Origin: Mycolicibacterium frederiksbergense | Lineage (GTDB): Bacteria > Actinomycetota > Actinomycetes > Mycobacteriales > Mycobacteriaceae | DNA length: 64,000 nucleotides | NCBI RefSeq assembly: GCF_029893345.1 | Contig: NZ_JARXVE010000014.1 | Location: 1 to 64,000 of the forward strand | Direction of reading: 5' to 3' | The notes under the pieces: generated by a model | Database searches by the model: none | What the model was told of the DNA's origin: nothing | Seen by the model: only the letters and a program-made list of their open reading frames with translations | Shown: positions 1-8,756 of the stretch, piece after piece | How the letters are laid out: each line of letters begins with the position of its first letter | Position numbering within the stretch: position 1 is the stretch's first letter | Translations under genes and position numbers: made by a program

Positions 1-2
1 TC

Positions 3-62
3 CACACCGACCAAGGCACCAACCAAACCCACCCCAAACCCGACGAACTAGCCGCCGCTTGA
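3..62 (+). CDS. C-terminal fragment of a protein cut by the window edge
   Basis: An open frame running in from the left edge reads HTDQGTNQTHPKPDELAAA and stops at TGA 60-62. Its codons are A/C-rich (many CAC, ACC, CCC, AAA), unlike the GC-rich genes that follow. That bias and the Thr/Pro/His-rich tail recall the ends of mycobacterial 13E12-repeat (DUF222/HNH) proteins, but only 19 residues are visible, so the family is a guess. Confidence 0.3.
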   Translation, partial: HTDQGTNQTHPKPDELAAA

Positions 63-104
63 CATAGGAGCAATGGTCGCTCGCGGTGCAAGGGGGGCGG
101 AAAC

Positions 105-2270
105 CTAGGCCGCGTCGGCGAGAGTCTCGACGTGGGTCGGAGTCACCCGCAACACTCCGGCGCTGGCGATGTCGTAGAACAACCCGATCACGTTGACCTG
201 GCTGGCCAGCGGGTGTGCCTGCAGGGTCTGCACCTGCATCGCGATGTTGACCATCGATAGCTGATCCACGGTGCCGAAGCCGGCTTCGGCTGCCGACCGG
301 GCCACTGGATGGCGGCCGTCGTCGAATGCGGTGAGGGAGGGCGTGCCATGGGCCAGCCAGGATTCCAGGTGCTTGTCGCCCGCGTCGATCTTGCCCAGCA
401 GTGCCGTCATCGCACCGCAGCTGGAGTGCCCGCACACCACGATCGAGGAGACGTTGAGCTTGTTCACGGCGAACGCGATGGCCGCTTCGATCGAGGCATC
501 CTCCTGTCCGGCCGGGATCATGTTGCCGACATTGCGCACCGTGAACAGGTCGCCGGGACCGCTGCTGGTGATCACGTTGGGCACCACCCGCGAGTCGGCG
601 CAGGTCAGGAACAGCGTCTCGGGCCGCTGGGCGTGGACCAGCTCTTGCATGTGCTGGCGCAGTACCGGGGCGGTACGACGGTGATAGGCGGCCAGGCCGT
701 CCAGCACCGAGGAGGACTGCTCACGCCGCCAGGAACTCCACGGCACGACGCCGGAGCGCTTGTCGAACGGCGTGAAGCCCCGCATCGGCGGACCGGCGAC
801 GGCGCTGCCCATCTCGACCGCCCCCACATCGTGAATGCCGACTGTGCCACCGGTGGCCACGTGCTGGCGCTGCCACTCTTCGATGGTGTCGTGGGCGGCG
901 TGGTCGATGAAGTCGACCGACAGTTCCACGGTCACCGATGTGCCGGCCGGCACCTTGGCCAACGCGCTGGTGAGTGCGGGCAGCGACAGGAACGTGCAGG
1001 AACCTTCGATGGCGACGCGCCAGGTATCTCCCCCGGTGGCCTCGGCGACGATGTTGGTGCGCACCACCCGCCACACCGTCAGTGCCACTGCCAGCGCCAG
1101 CCCGATCAGCACGCCTTCCAACAGGTTCAGGAAGACGACGCCCACCACCGTCACCGCGTACACGGCCAAATCGCCTGTGCGCTTGGCGGTTTCGATATGT
1201 GCACGCTTGACCAGCTGGCAGCCGATGACGATCAGCAGGCCGGCAAGCGCGGCGGTCGGGATCATCTGGGCCAGGCCGGCGAACGGCACAGCGAAGACCA
1301 GGATCCACACACCGTGCAGGATCGCTGCCGCGCGGGTGCGGGCGCCGGCGGCGACGTTGGTGGAGCTGCGCACGATGACGCCGGTGACCGGAAGGCCGCC
1401 GATGGCGCCGGAGGCGATGTTGGCCGCGCCTTGGCCGATCATCTCGCGGTCGAAATCGGTGCGGGGGCCGGTGTGCATGCGGTCGACCGATACCGCCGAT
1501 AGCAGGCTCTCGACGCTGGCGATCAGCGCGACGGTGAGCACACCGGCGGCGAATGCGCCCCAGTTGCTGTCGGGCAGGCTGGGCAGGGCCAGCGCGTCCA
1601 GCAAGGAACCGTTGATCTGGATGCGGCTGACGTCGCTGAAGGCGGCCAGCATTGACAGGGCCGTCACGCCGACGATGGCGACCAGCGGACCCGGCACCTT
1701 CTTGACCGGTGCGGGCACCCAGCGCCACGCCACCAGAATGGCGATCACCAGCGCGCCCAGGATGACGCCGTGACCGTGAGCGTTGACCAGCTGACCTGGC
1801 AATTCGACGACGTTGGCCCAGGCCGAGCTGTTGGAGCTGCCGCCGAGCAGCACGTGGATCTGCTGCAGGGCGATGGTGATGCCGATGCCGGCCAGCATGG
1901 CGTGCACCACGACGGGGGAGATGGCCAGTGCGGCCCGCGCCACCCGACTCAGCCCGAACAGCACCTGCAGCACACCGGCGCACACCGTGATGGCGCAGGT
2001 GACGGCCCAGCCGAACTGCGAGATCAGGCCGGCGACCACCACGGTGAGCCCGGCCGCCGGGCCACTGACCTGCAGCGGCGATCCACCCAGAGCGCCGGCG
2101 ACGATGCCGCCGACGATCGCGGCGATGATGCCGGCCAGTACCGGAGCGCCGGAGGCCACGGCGATGCCGAGTGACAACGGCAGGGCGACCAGGAACACCA
2201 CCAGCGAGGCGGGTAGGTCGTATCGCAGAACGGCTCGGGCCCGTTCCGCGAGTTGGGTGGTTTGCTGCAT
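105..2270 (-). CDS. SulP-family anion transporter fused to a beta-carbonic anhydrase
   Basis: A 721-residue inner-membrane protein. Residues about 15-410 form a SulP transporter with many hydrophobic helices (LPASLVVFLVALPLSLGIAV near the start). A STAS-like stretch follows near 430-490. Residues about 540-700 are a beta-class carbonic anhydrase with zinc ligands C557, H615 and C618 (CADSR, then CGHSSCG) and the Asp-Arg dyad of CADSR. Such fusions are known in mycobacteria (Rv3273 type, from memory) and are thought to couple bicarbonate or sulfate movement to CO2 hydration; the substrate cannot be read here. The ATG at 2270 is chosen because GGAGG lies 8 bases upstream; the frame is open 29 codons further but that part has no SulP similarity and crosses a palindrome. 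Confidence 0.9.
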   Translation of the reverse strand: MQQTTQLAERARAVLRYDLPASLVVFLVALPLSLGIAVASGAPVLAGIIAAIVGGIVAGALGGSPLQVSGPAAGLTVVVAGLISQFGWAVTCAITVCAGVLQVLFGLSRVARAALAISPVVVHAMLAGIGITIALQQIHVLLGGSSNSSAWANVVELPGQLVNAHGHGVILGALVIAILVAWRWVPAPVKKVPGPLVAIVGVTALSMLAAFSDVSRIQINGSLLDALALPSLPDSNWGAFAAGVLTVALIASVESLLSAVSVDRMHTGPRTDFDREMIGQGAANIASGAIGGLPVTGVIVRSSTNVAAGARTRAAAILHGVWILVFAVPFAGLAQMIPTAALAGLLIVIGCQLVKRAHIETAKRTGDLAVYAVTVVGVVFLNLLEGVLIGLALAVALTVWRVVRTNIVAEATGGDTWRVAIEGSCTFLSLPALTSALAKVPAGTSVTVELSVDFIDHAAHDTIEEWQRQHVATGGTVGIHDVGAVEMGSAVAGPPMRGFTPFDKRSGVVPWSSWRREQSSSVLDGLAAYHRRTAPVLRQHMQELVHAQRPETLFLTCADSRVVPNVITSSGPGDLFTVRNVGNMIPAGQEDASIEAAIAFAVNKLNVSSIVVCGHSSCGAMTALLGKIDAGDKHLESWLAHGTPSLTAFDDGRHPVARSAAEAGFGTVDQLSMVNIAMQVQTLQAHPLASQVNVIGLFYDIASAGVLRVTPTHVETLADAA

Positions 2271-2296
2271 TACACGCCTCCGTCTGGAGTTGGTGT

Positions 2297-2328
2297 TGCG
2301 CGGACACGCAACGTTGCGAGTCCGCGCA
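2297..2328. promoter_or_regulatory. 32-bp near-perfect palindrome in the sulP-CA leader
   Basis: Outer arms TGCGCGGAC (2297-2305) and GTCCGCGCA (2320-2328) are exact reverse complements. They enclose the perfect 12-bp palindrome CGCAACGTTGCG (2307-2318). Only the pair 2306/2319 (A against A) fails, so 15 of 16 positions are symmetric. It lies 26 bp upstream of the sulP-CA start codon. It could be a dimeric repressor site or a leader hairpin; no T-run follows in either direction. Confidence 0.6.
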
Positions 2329-2734
2329 CAAATATTGGGGACGTTGTGGGTGAACAACGTCGAAAGGTGTTGGAGTGCAGTGCGACACAGGTCGATTTAT
2401 TGATCTGCGGCACGGCTGCATCCAATTGCTGTGGGCGAGCGTATTTATGGCTGTGGGCAGGTGCAAGGAAGTCCGGGGCATGCATAGCGAACGCAAATGT
2501 TTCGCTGATGTGTCAATTCATGAATATGACTGGCGCACAGGGGAAAACGCTCAATATGGGGAGCGGGGCGGCGTCAAATGTTCACCCATCTGTTTGAAAA
2601 TGTAAGTATTGCAATGAGTTTGCGATGGCTCATCGCTGGCCGTGAAAGTGACCAGCGTCATAGAAGACCGGCATTGCCTTAGAACTCCATATGAACTCCG
2701 TGACAACACTGTGTGTGCTCCGCACAATGGGGTC
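2329..2734. other. Intergenic region between divergent sulP-CA and response regulator
   Basis: About 400 bp without a convincing gene. It is noticeably richer in A+T than its neighbours, as expected for a region holding two divergent promoters. I could not assign -35/-10 boxes with confidence. Short open frames here have no ribosome site or recognisable content. Confidence 0.5.
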
Positions 2735-3508
2735 ATGAGGACGATGTCCGTTTCCCCCCGTGCCCAGCAACCCCGCCAGGCCATCCTCGGACAGTTGCCG
2801 AAGATCCACCGTGCCGACGGATCGTCGATCCGGGTGTTGCTGGTCGATGATGAGCCGGCGCTGACCAACCTGGTCAAGATGGCCCTGCACTATGAGGGCT
2901 GGGAAGTCGATGTGGCCCACAACGGCCATGACGCGGTGGCGAAATTCGACGAGATCGAACCCGATGTGGTGGTGCTCGACATCATGCTGCCCGATATCGA
3001 CGGGCTGCAGATCTTGCAGCGGGTCCGTGAGGCTGACGGCTACACCCCGACGTTGTTTTTGACCGCGAGGGACTCGGTGCTGGACCGGGTGTCGGGGCTG
3101 ACCGCCGGGGCGGATGACTACATGACCAAGCCGTTCAGCCTGGAGGAGTTGGTGGCCCGGTTGCGTGGGTTGCTGCGCCGTTCCAGTCACACGACGCCGC
3201 CGTCGGATGAGACTCTCAAGGTCGGCGACCTGGTGCTCGACGGTGCCAGCCGTGAGGTGACCCGTGCTGGTGAGCCGATCAGCCTGACGGTGACCGAGTT
3301 CGAGTTGTTGCGTTACCTGATGCGTAATCCGCGTCGGGCGCTGAGCCGGGCGGAGATCCTTGATCGGGTGTGGAACTACGGGTTCGGCGGGAAATCCAGC
3401 ATCGTGGACCTTTACATCTCGTATCTGCGCAAGAAGGTCGATGCCGAGCGTGAGCCGATGATTCGCACCGTGCGCGGGGTCGGCTACATGCTGCGGCCGG
3501 CATCGTGA
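2735..3508 (+). CDS. OmpR/PhoB-family response regulator (TcrX/PhoP-like)
   Basis: A cytoplasmic transcription factor of about 257 residues. The receiver domain (32-148) shows the acidic pair D38/D39, the phosphoacceptor D82 in VVVLDIMLPDIDG, T110 and the conserved K132 in DYMTKPF. A winged-helix DNA-binding domain follows (about 155-255, with LTVTEFELLRYLM and the recognition-helix region). The sequence around ADGSSIRVLLVDDEP resembles Mtb TcrX more than PhoP, from memory. The start is uncertain: ATG 2735 and ATG 2744 both lack well-spaced ribosome sites and a GTG lies at 2642. The kinase gene follows 4 bp downstream, so the two are surely co-transcribed. Confidence 0.88.
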   Translation: MRTMSVSPRAQQPRQAILGQLPKIHRADGSSIRVLLVDDEPALTNLVKMALHYEGWEVDVAHNGHDAVAKFDEIEPDVVVLDIMLPDIDGLQILQRVREADGYTPTLFLTARDSVLDRVSGLTAGADDYMTKPFSLEELVARLRGLLRRSSHTTPPSDETLKVGDLVLDGASREVTRAGEPISLTVTEFELLRYLMRNPRRALSRAEILDRVWNYGFGGKSSIVDLYISYLRKKVDAEREPMIRTVRGVGYMLRPAS

Positions 3509-3512
3509 CCCG

Positions 3513-5027
3513 GTGATGCCGCCGAGATGGTGGTGGCCGCGTTCACTGCGTCGGCAATTGGTGCTGGGCGTCGGCTCGATCGTCACGGTGGTGTTGTTCG
3601 CGGTAGGGGCGTTGTCGGTGTACAGCCTGCGCACTTACGTGTCGGCGATGAGCGATACCGAGGTATCGCGGTCGCTGGCGGCGTTCAGTCACTCCTTCGA
3701 GAAGTGGCGTGAAAGTCAGGCCGGCCACGTGTTCACCGGGGATCCCGAGGCGCTGACGGCGTTCGTCGGGCAGGCTCCGGGCAATCTGATCGCGGTGCTG
3801 CACGACGGCGAGGTGATTCAGTCGGCGGTGTTCTCCGACGGTGAACCGCACCCGGCCCCGGTAGCGGTCACCCGTGCGCTCGACCATTACAGCTGGGTCG
3901 ACGAGCATCCCCGCACGGTGCAGCTTCCGGTGCTGGGCTCCTATCGGCTGGCCAGCCAGACCGCGGGCAACGGCGATGTGCTGGTGTCCGGGGTGTCGCT
4001 GGACAGCGCGAACCTCGTGATCGCCCGCAAGACGGTGACCGTCGCGGTGATGATCGTCGTGGCGCTGATCGTCACCGCGTTGGGCACTTTCGTGGTGGTG
4101 AGGATCGCCCTGCGGCCGCTGCGCCGGATGGCTGCCACCGCGGCCAAGGTGGCGACGCTGCCGTTGGACGGCTCGGATCACCGCATCACCACGCGGGTCC
4201 GCGACAAGGACACGGACCCGGACAACGAGGTCGGCATCGTGGGGGAGACGCTCAATCAGCTGCTGGCCAACGTCGACAGCGCGCTGGCCGCGCTGGCCGC
4301 CTCCGACCGGCGGACCCGGCAGTTCCTCACCGATGCGAGTCATGAGCTGCGAACACCGCTGGCGGCGATCCAGGGCTATGCCGAACTCACCCGGCAGGAC
4401 AGCGCGAACCTCCCGCCGACCACCGAGTACGCGCTGGCCCGGATCGAGGCCGAGGCGCGGCGGATGACCGGGTTGGTCAGCGATCTGTTGCTGTTGTCGC
4501 GGTTGGGTGAGGGGCAGGAGTTGGAGACCGATGATGTCGACCTGAGCGATCTGGTGGTCGACGCGGTCAACGACGTGGCGGTGGCCGCGTCCGACCATCA
4601 CTGGGTGGCCGAGTTGCCCGATGATCCGCTGTGGGTGCGGGGAGACCTGGCGCGATTGCACCAGGTGGTCAGCAACCTGCTGACCAATGCGCGGGTGCAC
4701 ACGCCGCCCGGTGTCATCGTCACCGTGGCCCTGTCTCAGGCTGATGAATTCGCGGAATTGACGGTTACCGACAATGGTCCGGGCATTGATGCCGAATTGT
4801 TGCCGAATTTGTTCGGCAGGTTTGTCAGGGCCGATAAATCGCGGTCGCGGGAATTGGGTAGCACTGGTTTGGGGCTGGCCATCGTGGCGTCGATCGTCCA
4901 GGCGCACCACGGCACGGTCGCCGTGGCATCGAAGCCCGGTGCGACGGTGTTTACCGTGCGTATCCCGCTGGCTCCAGGGTTCGCTCCCGACGTTGCGGGA
5001 CATACGAACAATATGAATTCGGCCTGA
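3513..5027 (+). CDS. Membrane sensor histidine kinase (TcrY-like), partner of the upstream regulator
   Basis: 504 residues. TM1 is at about 15-37 and TM2 at about 173-198, enclosing an extracytoplasmic sensor loop of roughly 135 residues. A HAMP-like linker (198-255) leads to the HisKA domain with phospho-accepting H277 in DASHELRTP. The ATPase domain has the N box (QVVSNLLTNA, 384-393), G1 (DNGPGID, 420-426) and G2 (GSTGLGLAIV, 449-458). Start is GTG 3513 or the adjacent ATG 3516; no strong ribosome site is seen, consistent with coupling to the regulator gene ending 4 bp upstream. The signal cannot be deduced. Confidence 0.9.
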   Translation: MMPPRWWWPRSLRRQLVLGVGSIVTVVLFAVGALSVYSLRTYVSAMSDTEVSRSLAAFSHSFEKWRESQAGHVFTGDPEALTAFVGQAPGNLIAVLHDGEVIQSAVFSDGEPHPAPVAVTRALDHYSWVDEHPRTVQLPVLGSYRLASQTAGNGDVLVSGVSLDSANLVIARKTVTVAVMIVVALIVTALGTFVVVRIALRPLRRMAATAAKVATLPLDGSDHRITTRVRDKDTDPDNEVGIVGETLNQLLANVDSALAALAASDRRTRQFLTDASHELRTPLAAIQGYAELTRQDSANLPPTTEYALARIEAEARRMTGLVSDLLLLSRLGEGQELETDDVDLSDLVVDAVNDVAVAASDHHWVAELPDDPLWVRGDLARLHQVVSNLLTNARVHTPPGVIVTVALSQADEFAELTVTDNGPGIDAELLPNLFGRFVRADKSRSRELGSTGLGLAIVASIVQAHHGTVAVASKPGATVFTVRIPLAPGFAPDVAGHTNNMNSA

Positions 5028-5137
5028 ATATCCAATGCAGTAATTCATATGTGTTCAACATGAGTTGATGGACCCGGCCCAATTGCCTGCTTAGGCTGAA
5101 AGTATCTTCAGCACAAGAAAGGCAAGGTAATTCCGGC

Positions 5138-5449
5138 ATGAGGAACATCGCGAGAAATGCCATTGTCGGCACCGTCGGAGCCGGCCTGGCCCTGGGTGCG
5201 CTGGGGCTGGCCGGCCCGGCTGCGGCAGCGCCGAGTGGGATGGGTTCGGCCCACCAGACCATCAAGCAATTGCAGGACGAGGGCTACCGCGTCATCCAAA
5301 GCCGGGTCGGCACCGGCTCGCTGGACGACTGTCGGGTCAGTGCGGTGCGGCCGGGCCGGGACATCACCGAACTCAAGGCGGCGCCGCGGGGCAACACCGA
5401 GGAGCGGGTCCGCTACACCACGGTCTATGTCGACCTGCACTGCGGTTAG
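5138..5449 (+). CDS. Small secreted mycobacterial protein
   Basis: 103 residues. A classical signal peptide covers residues 1 to about 31 (charged MRNIARN, hydrophobic core, small-residue cleavage region PAAAAP). The mature 70 residues contain two cysteines (DDCRVS and the penultimate C in DLHCG) that could form a disulfide. Proteins of this size and layout are common in mycobacteria and mostly uncharacterised. The start is ATG 5138 with an imperfect AAGG upstream. It follows the two-component genes by 110 bp, so it may be their target, but that is inference from position only. Confidence 0.7.
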   Translation: MRNIARNAIVGTVGAGLALGALGLAGPAAAAPSGMGSAHQTIKQLQDEGYRVIQSRVGTGSLDDCRVSAVRPGRDITELKAAPRGNTEERVRYTTVYVDLHCG

Positions 5450-5472
5450 CCGAAACCGATAGCGGTGGACCG

Positions 5473-5493
5473 CCCTATCGCCCCGGGATAGGG
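5473..5493 (+). promoter_or_regulatory. Hairpin just upstream of the next start codon
   Basis: CCCTATC (5473-5479) and GATAGGG (5487-5493) are exact inverted repeats with a 7-nt loop. The right arm ends 8 bp before the preferred GTG start at 5502 and contains the only purine-rich stretch usable as a ribosome site, so the hairpin could either end the upstream transcript or gate translation of the next gene. No T-run follows. Confidence 0.4.
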
Positions 5494-5501
5494 TGTCGGG
5501 C

Positions 5502-6017
5502 GTGCTGAGCAGAACGCTGATTGGCCTGGTGAGCGCCGCAGGGGCGGCAATGATGAGCATGCCCGCAGTTGCCCAAGCCGATCCGCCGCCACCGCCCGCC
5601 ATTCCCAATGTGAATGCGTACCCGCCGGTCAAGACCTCCGAATACGCGGTCATGGACAACAACTGGTACGCCTTCAGCATCTCCGACGGCGTCACCTGCG
5701 TGTTGCAGCGCGGCGGCAGCTACGGCTGCAGCGGGCCGATCCCGGCCGCGCCGAACGGGGCCAACCTGGTCAGCGGGGGGCCCGGGGTGCCGGGGTTCGC
5801 CAGCTCCTCGGCACCGCTGTTCGCCGTGGTCGGTGACGCCAAACCGTTGCCGCCCAACTCGCGGATCAGCTACCAGACCATCAGCTGCGGCACCGACGGT
5901 GTGACGACTTCGTGCATCGACGGGCGCAATCAGGCGGGTTTCGTGATCAGCCCGTCGGGCAGCTTCGTCATCGGTAAGCAGGAGTCGGACTTCAAGCCCA
6001 CCTTCACCATCGGCTGA
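5502..6017 (+). CDS. Secreted mycobacterial protein, Pro-rich after the signal peptide
   Basis: 171 residues from GTG 5502. A signal peptide ends near AVAQADPPPPP, a typical mycobacterial cleavage context. The mature part has four cysteines (GVTCVLQ, GSYGCSG, TISCGTDG, TSCIDGR), probably two disulfides, and no recognised enzyme motif. GTG 5493 in the same frame would add three residues but sits inside the hairpin arm. A conserved exported protein of unknown function. Confidence 0.7.
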   Translation: MLSRTLIGLVSAAGAAMMSMPAVAQADPPPPPAIPNVNAYPPVKTSEYAVMDNNWYAFSISDGVTCVLQRGGSYGCSGPIPAAPNGANLVSGGPGVPGFASSSAPLFAVVGDAKPLPPNSRISYQTISCGTDGVTTSCIDGRNQAGFVISPSGSFVIGKQESDFKPTFTIG

Positions 6018-6029
6018 GGCTCAGCCGAT
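6009..6029. terminator. Palindrome spanning both convergent stop codons
   Basis: ATCGGCTGAG (6009-6018) and CTCAGCCGAT (6020-6029) are exact inverted repeats around one G. The stop codon of the + gene (TGA 6015-6017) lies in one arm, and that of the permease on the - strand (6021-6023) in the other. It probably acts as a bidirectional, T-less mycobacterial terminator. Confidence 0.55.
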
Positions 6030-7460
6030 CCCCTCGAGGGTCTCCACCTCGCTGGTGCCGATGCCCGAGATCACGTGTGGTGACCGGCGACTCAGGATCC
6101 AGAACCACACCAGGGCGGCGGCCACGGTCGCGAGGAACAGCCACGGAATCATGTTGAGCGGGTAGGCCGGTACGGGATACACGTTGGCGTAGAACACATA
6201 TGCCATGGAGACCACGGCCACCACGGCGGCCGGCCAGACCAGCGGAACCCGGGCGTTGATGCCACGCAGGAACACCACGGCGGCAATCGCGGCTGCCGCG
6301 TAGGCAACCATGTACCCGTAGGTGCCGTAGGTGTCCACCCAGGTCGTGACGTCCATCGCGTCGACGCCGCGCAGGTACATCACCACGGGCACCGCAACCA
6401 CCAGTGGGCCGACCGAGAGCAGTGCGCGGTGTGGGGTCAGATGCGTCGGGTGGGTGCGGCCGATCGCCGACGGCATCACACCCTCCTTGCCCATGACGTA
6501 GAGGATGCGACCGATGACGTTCATCGGGGCGACGACCACGGCGAAGAACGACGCCGCGATACCGAAATTCAGGATCGGGTTGAACCACGTCGGCATGCCG
6601 ACCATGGTGGCGATGTCATCGAGCGGCTGTGCGGATTCGCCGAGATCCGGTCCGAGCGCGGCCACCTGGGTGTAGGCGGCGAAGATGTAGAGCACGCCGA
6701 CACCGGCCGCGCTCCACATGATTGCGCGCGGCACCGCACGGTAGGGGTCCTTGGCCTCGCGGGCCAACGCGTCGGCACTGGAGAACCCGACGAAGCCCAG
6801 GATGGCCAGCACCATGCCGACCACGATTCCCGACGGGGTCGCGGCACTCAGATCGAACTGGCCGGGGTCGAGTGCGTCGGGGCCCAGATGCACCAGCGTG
6901 ACCACCAACAGCAGGATGATGATGGACACCGAGATCAGTTCCAGCACAAGAGAAACCCGCGCCGAGAGCCGAATGCCGCGAATGGTGAACAGGGTCGCCA
7001 ATGCGCCCAGCACGACGGCCAGCACGATCTGGGTACCGACCCCCTGCACCGGTATGCCGAGCTGGTTGAGCAGAGTCCCGGTGTAGGCCACCGATCCGCT
7101 CAGGGATCCGGCCGCGATGCCGAAGCAGCCGATCAGCAGGCTGATCCCGGTCAGGTAGGCGCCGAACGGGCCGAGCGCCGTCGCGGCGTAGCTGTACAGC
7201 GAGCCGGCGGATGAGCGCCGTTTGGCGAACTGCGAGATGCAGTAGCCGACCGACAGGATCACGACCGTGGCCAGGGCGAACGAGACCCAGGTGGCGTTGG
7301 CTGCCGTGGTGTAGATGGCCGCGGCGGTGAACGCGATGACCGCGCTCGGTGCGATGTTGGCGATGGCCTGGGCGGCGAGTTCGCCGCTACCCATCACGCC
7401 ACGCCGCAACCCGGCATCACCGGTGCTGGCACCGGTGCCCGTCTGAATATCTTGGGACAC
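6021..7460 (-). CDS. APC-superfamily amino-acid permease
   Basis: 479 residues with about 12 transmembrane helices and the APC signature region near the N-terminus (AIANIAPSAVIAFTAAAIY, then SSAGSLYSYAATALGP), plus FVGFSSADALAREAKDP around the TM6-TM7 loop. It should import an amino acid or amine by proton symport; the substrate cannot be told. Start is GTG 7460. It lies 31 bp downstream of the alcohol dehydrogenase on the same strand, so the two likely form one transcript and may take up and oxidise one amine or amino-alcohol compound. Confidence 0.88.
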   Translation of the reverse strand: MSQDIQTGTGASTGDAGLRRGVMGSGELAAQAIANIAPSAVIAFTAAAIYTTAANATWVSFALATVVILSVGYCISQFAKRRSSAGSLYSYAATALGPFGAYLTGISLLIGCFGIAAGSLSGSVAYTGTLLNQLGIPVQGVGTQIVLAVVLGALATLFTIRGIRLSARVSLVLELISVSIIILLLVVTLVHLGPDALDPGQFDLSAATPSGIVVGMVLAILGFVGFSSADALAREAKDPYRAVPRAIMWSAAGVGVLYIFAAYTQVAALGPDLGESAQPLDDIATMVGMPTWFNPILNFGIAASFFAVVVAPMNVIGRILYVMGKEGVMPSAIGRTHPTHLTPHRALLSVGPLVVAVPVVMYLRGVDAMDVTTWVDTYGTYGYMVAYAAAAIAAVVFLRGINARVPLVWPAAVVAVVSMAYVFYANVYPVPAYPLNMIPWLFLATVAAALVWFWILSRRSPHVISGIGTSEVETLEGIG

Positions 7461-7491
7461 TGAGGTTCTCGTTTCTTATCAGGCGGTCTTG

Positions 7492-8640
7492 TCAGGCGGA
7501 CGGGATGAGGAGTTGGCGCAGCGCATGACCCGCGGCGAGATCGTCGAGCGCGGCTGCGGCTTCGTCGAGCGGCCGGCGACCCGAGATCATCGATGCCAGA
7601 TCGAGCTTGCCCGCCATCACCTCGTCGACCAGGGCGGGGATATCACGTTCGGGTACCGCTGATCCGTAGTTGGATCCGAGGATTCGTTGGTCGGCCTCGG
7701 CGAGGGCCAGCGGCTCGAAGCTCGCACGCTCGCCCTGCGGGGGCAGGCCGACGATGACGGCGGCGCCGCCGAGCCCGAGTGCGGCGATGGCCTGTTCGGT
7801 GGTGACGATCTTGCCGATCGCGTCGAACACGTAGTCGTATCCGGCGTCGTCGACCACTGCTCGCAGAGCCGCGACCACATCGTCGGCGGTCGATGCGTCG
7901 ACCACGTCGGTGGCCCCGAGTGTGCGTGCGAGAGTGAGCTTTTCGGCGACGACATCCACCGCGACGATCCGCGACGCGCCGGCCAGCCGCGCGCCCTGCA
8001 CACAGGCCAGCCCCACTCCGCCGCAGCCGATCACCGCGACCGTCGAACCCGGTTGCACCCCAGCGGTATTGCGCACCGCGCCCACACCGGTAGCGATCGC
8101 GCAGCCCACGATTGCGATGTCTTCCAGGGGTGCATCCTTGCGCACCTTGATCGCACCGCTGCGCGGCACCACGACCTCTTCGGCGTACGACGAGACGCCC
8201 AGGTAGTGGTGAATCGTGCCGCGCTCGTTGGACAGTCGCGTGGTCCCGTCGTACAGCGTCCCGCCCGTTGCGACAACCGAGGCGACCAGCGAGCACTGGG
8301 CCGGACGGCCGGCCTGGCACGCGCGGCATTCACCGCAGCCGGGCACCCAGTTGAGCACGACGTGGTCGCCGGGTTCGAGGTCGTCGACGCCGGAGCCCAC
8401 CGCGCTCACCACGCCCGAGCCTTCGTGGCCGAGTACGACGGGCGCGGGCACATCCCAGGCTCGGGTGGTGACGTGCAGATCCGAGTGGCAGACGCCTGCC
8501 GCGGCGACCTTGACCCGGACCTCGCCGGGGCCGGGGGCCGCGAGGTCGACGTCCTCGATGGTGATGGTGCCGTTGCCGTCGAAGACGGCGGCCCGGATTC
8601 GCGTCGACTCGTTGCTGGACTCGGTTTCAGGTGTAGACAC
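7492..8640 (-). CDS. Zinc-dependent medium-chain alcohol dehydrogenase
   Basis: 382 residues. Catalytic-zinc residues appear in GVCHSDLH and GHEGSGVV. The structural-zinc loop is complete, with four cysteines in GCGECRACQAGRPAQC. The Rossmann fold has AVIGCGGVGLACVQGA. It belongs to the class III-like bacterial NAD(P)-dependent alcohol dehydrogenases and should oxidise a primary alcohol or reduce an aldehyde. GTG 8640 is preferred because AAAGG lies upstream at good spacing; the frame stays open further but into the divergent promoter region. It is first in a two-gene unit with the permease and opposite an XRE-cupin regulator. Confidence 0.87.
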   Translation of the reverse strand: MSTPETESSNESTRIRAAVFDGNGTITIEDVDLAAPGPGEVRVKVAAAGVCHSDLHVTTRAWDVPAPVVLGHEGSGVVSAVGSGVDDLEPGDHVVLNWVPGCGECRACQAGRPAQCSLVASVVATGGTLYDGTTRLSNERGTIHHYLGVSSYAEEVVVPRSGAIKVRKDAPLEDIAIVGCAIATGVGAVRNTAGVQPGSTVAVIGCGGVGLACVQGARLAGASRIVAVDVVAEKLTLARTLGATDVVDASTADDVVAALRAVVDDAGYDYVFDAIGKIVTTEQAIAALGLGGAAVIVGLPPQGERASFEPLALAEADQRILGSNYGSAVPERDIPALVDEVMAGKLDLASMISGRRPLDEAAAALDDLAAGHALRQLLIPSA

Positions 8641-8682
8641 CGCGTGCCTTTCTGTGCATCGGGAGGCATCGCCACGTGTAGT

Positions 8683-8706
8683 GTTCAATGCCATAAAACG
8701 TTGAAC
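8683..8706. promoter_or_regulatory. Possible operator between the dehydrogenase and its divergent regulator
   Basis: GTTCAA (8683-8688) and TTGAAC (8701-8706) are inverted repeats with 12 bp between them, in the 116-bp AT-richer gap between the two start codons. Placement suits control of both genes by the XRE-cupin protein. The arms are short, so this is tentative. Confidence 0.3.
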
Positions 8707-8756
8707 GTGTTTTACACCACTAAACGAATGAGCGTCAACAGGAGGGGGAAGCTTCG

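Noticed and set aside
309..1502. Long + strand open frame opposite the SulP-carbonic anhydrase gene
   Set aside because: High GC keeps antisense frames open; composition is His/Gly/Arg-rich without a domain, and the opposite strand encodes a clear enzyme.
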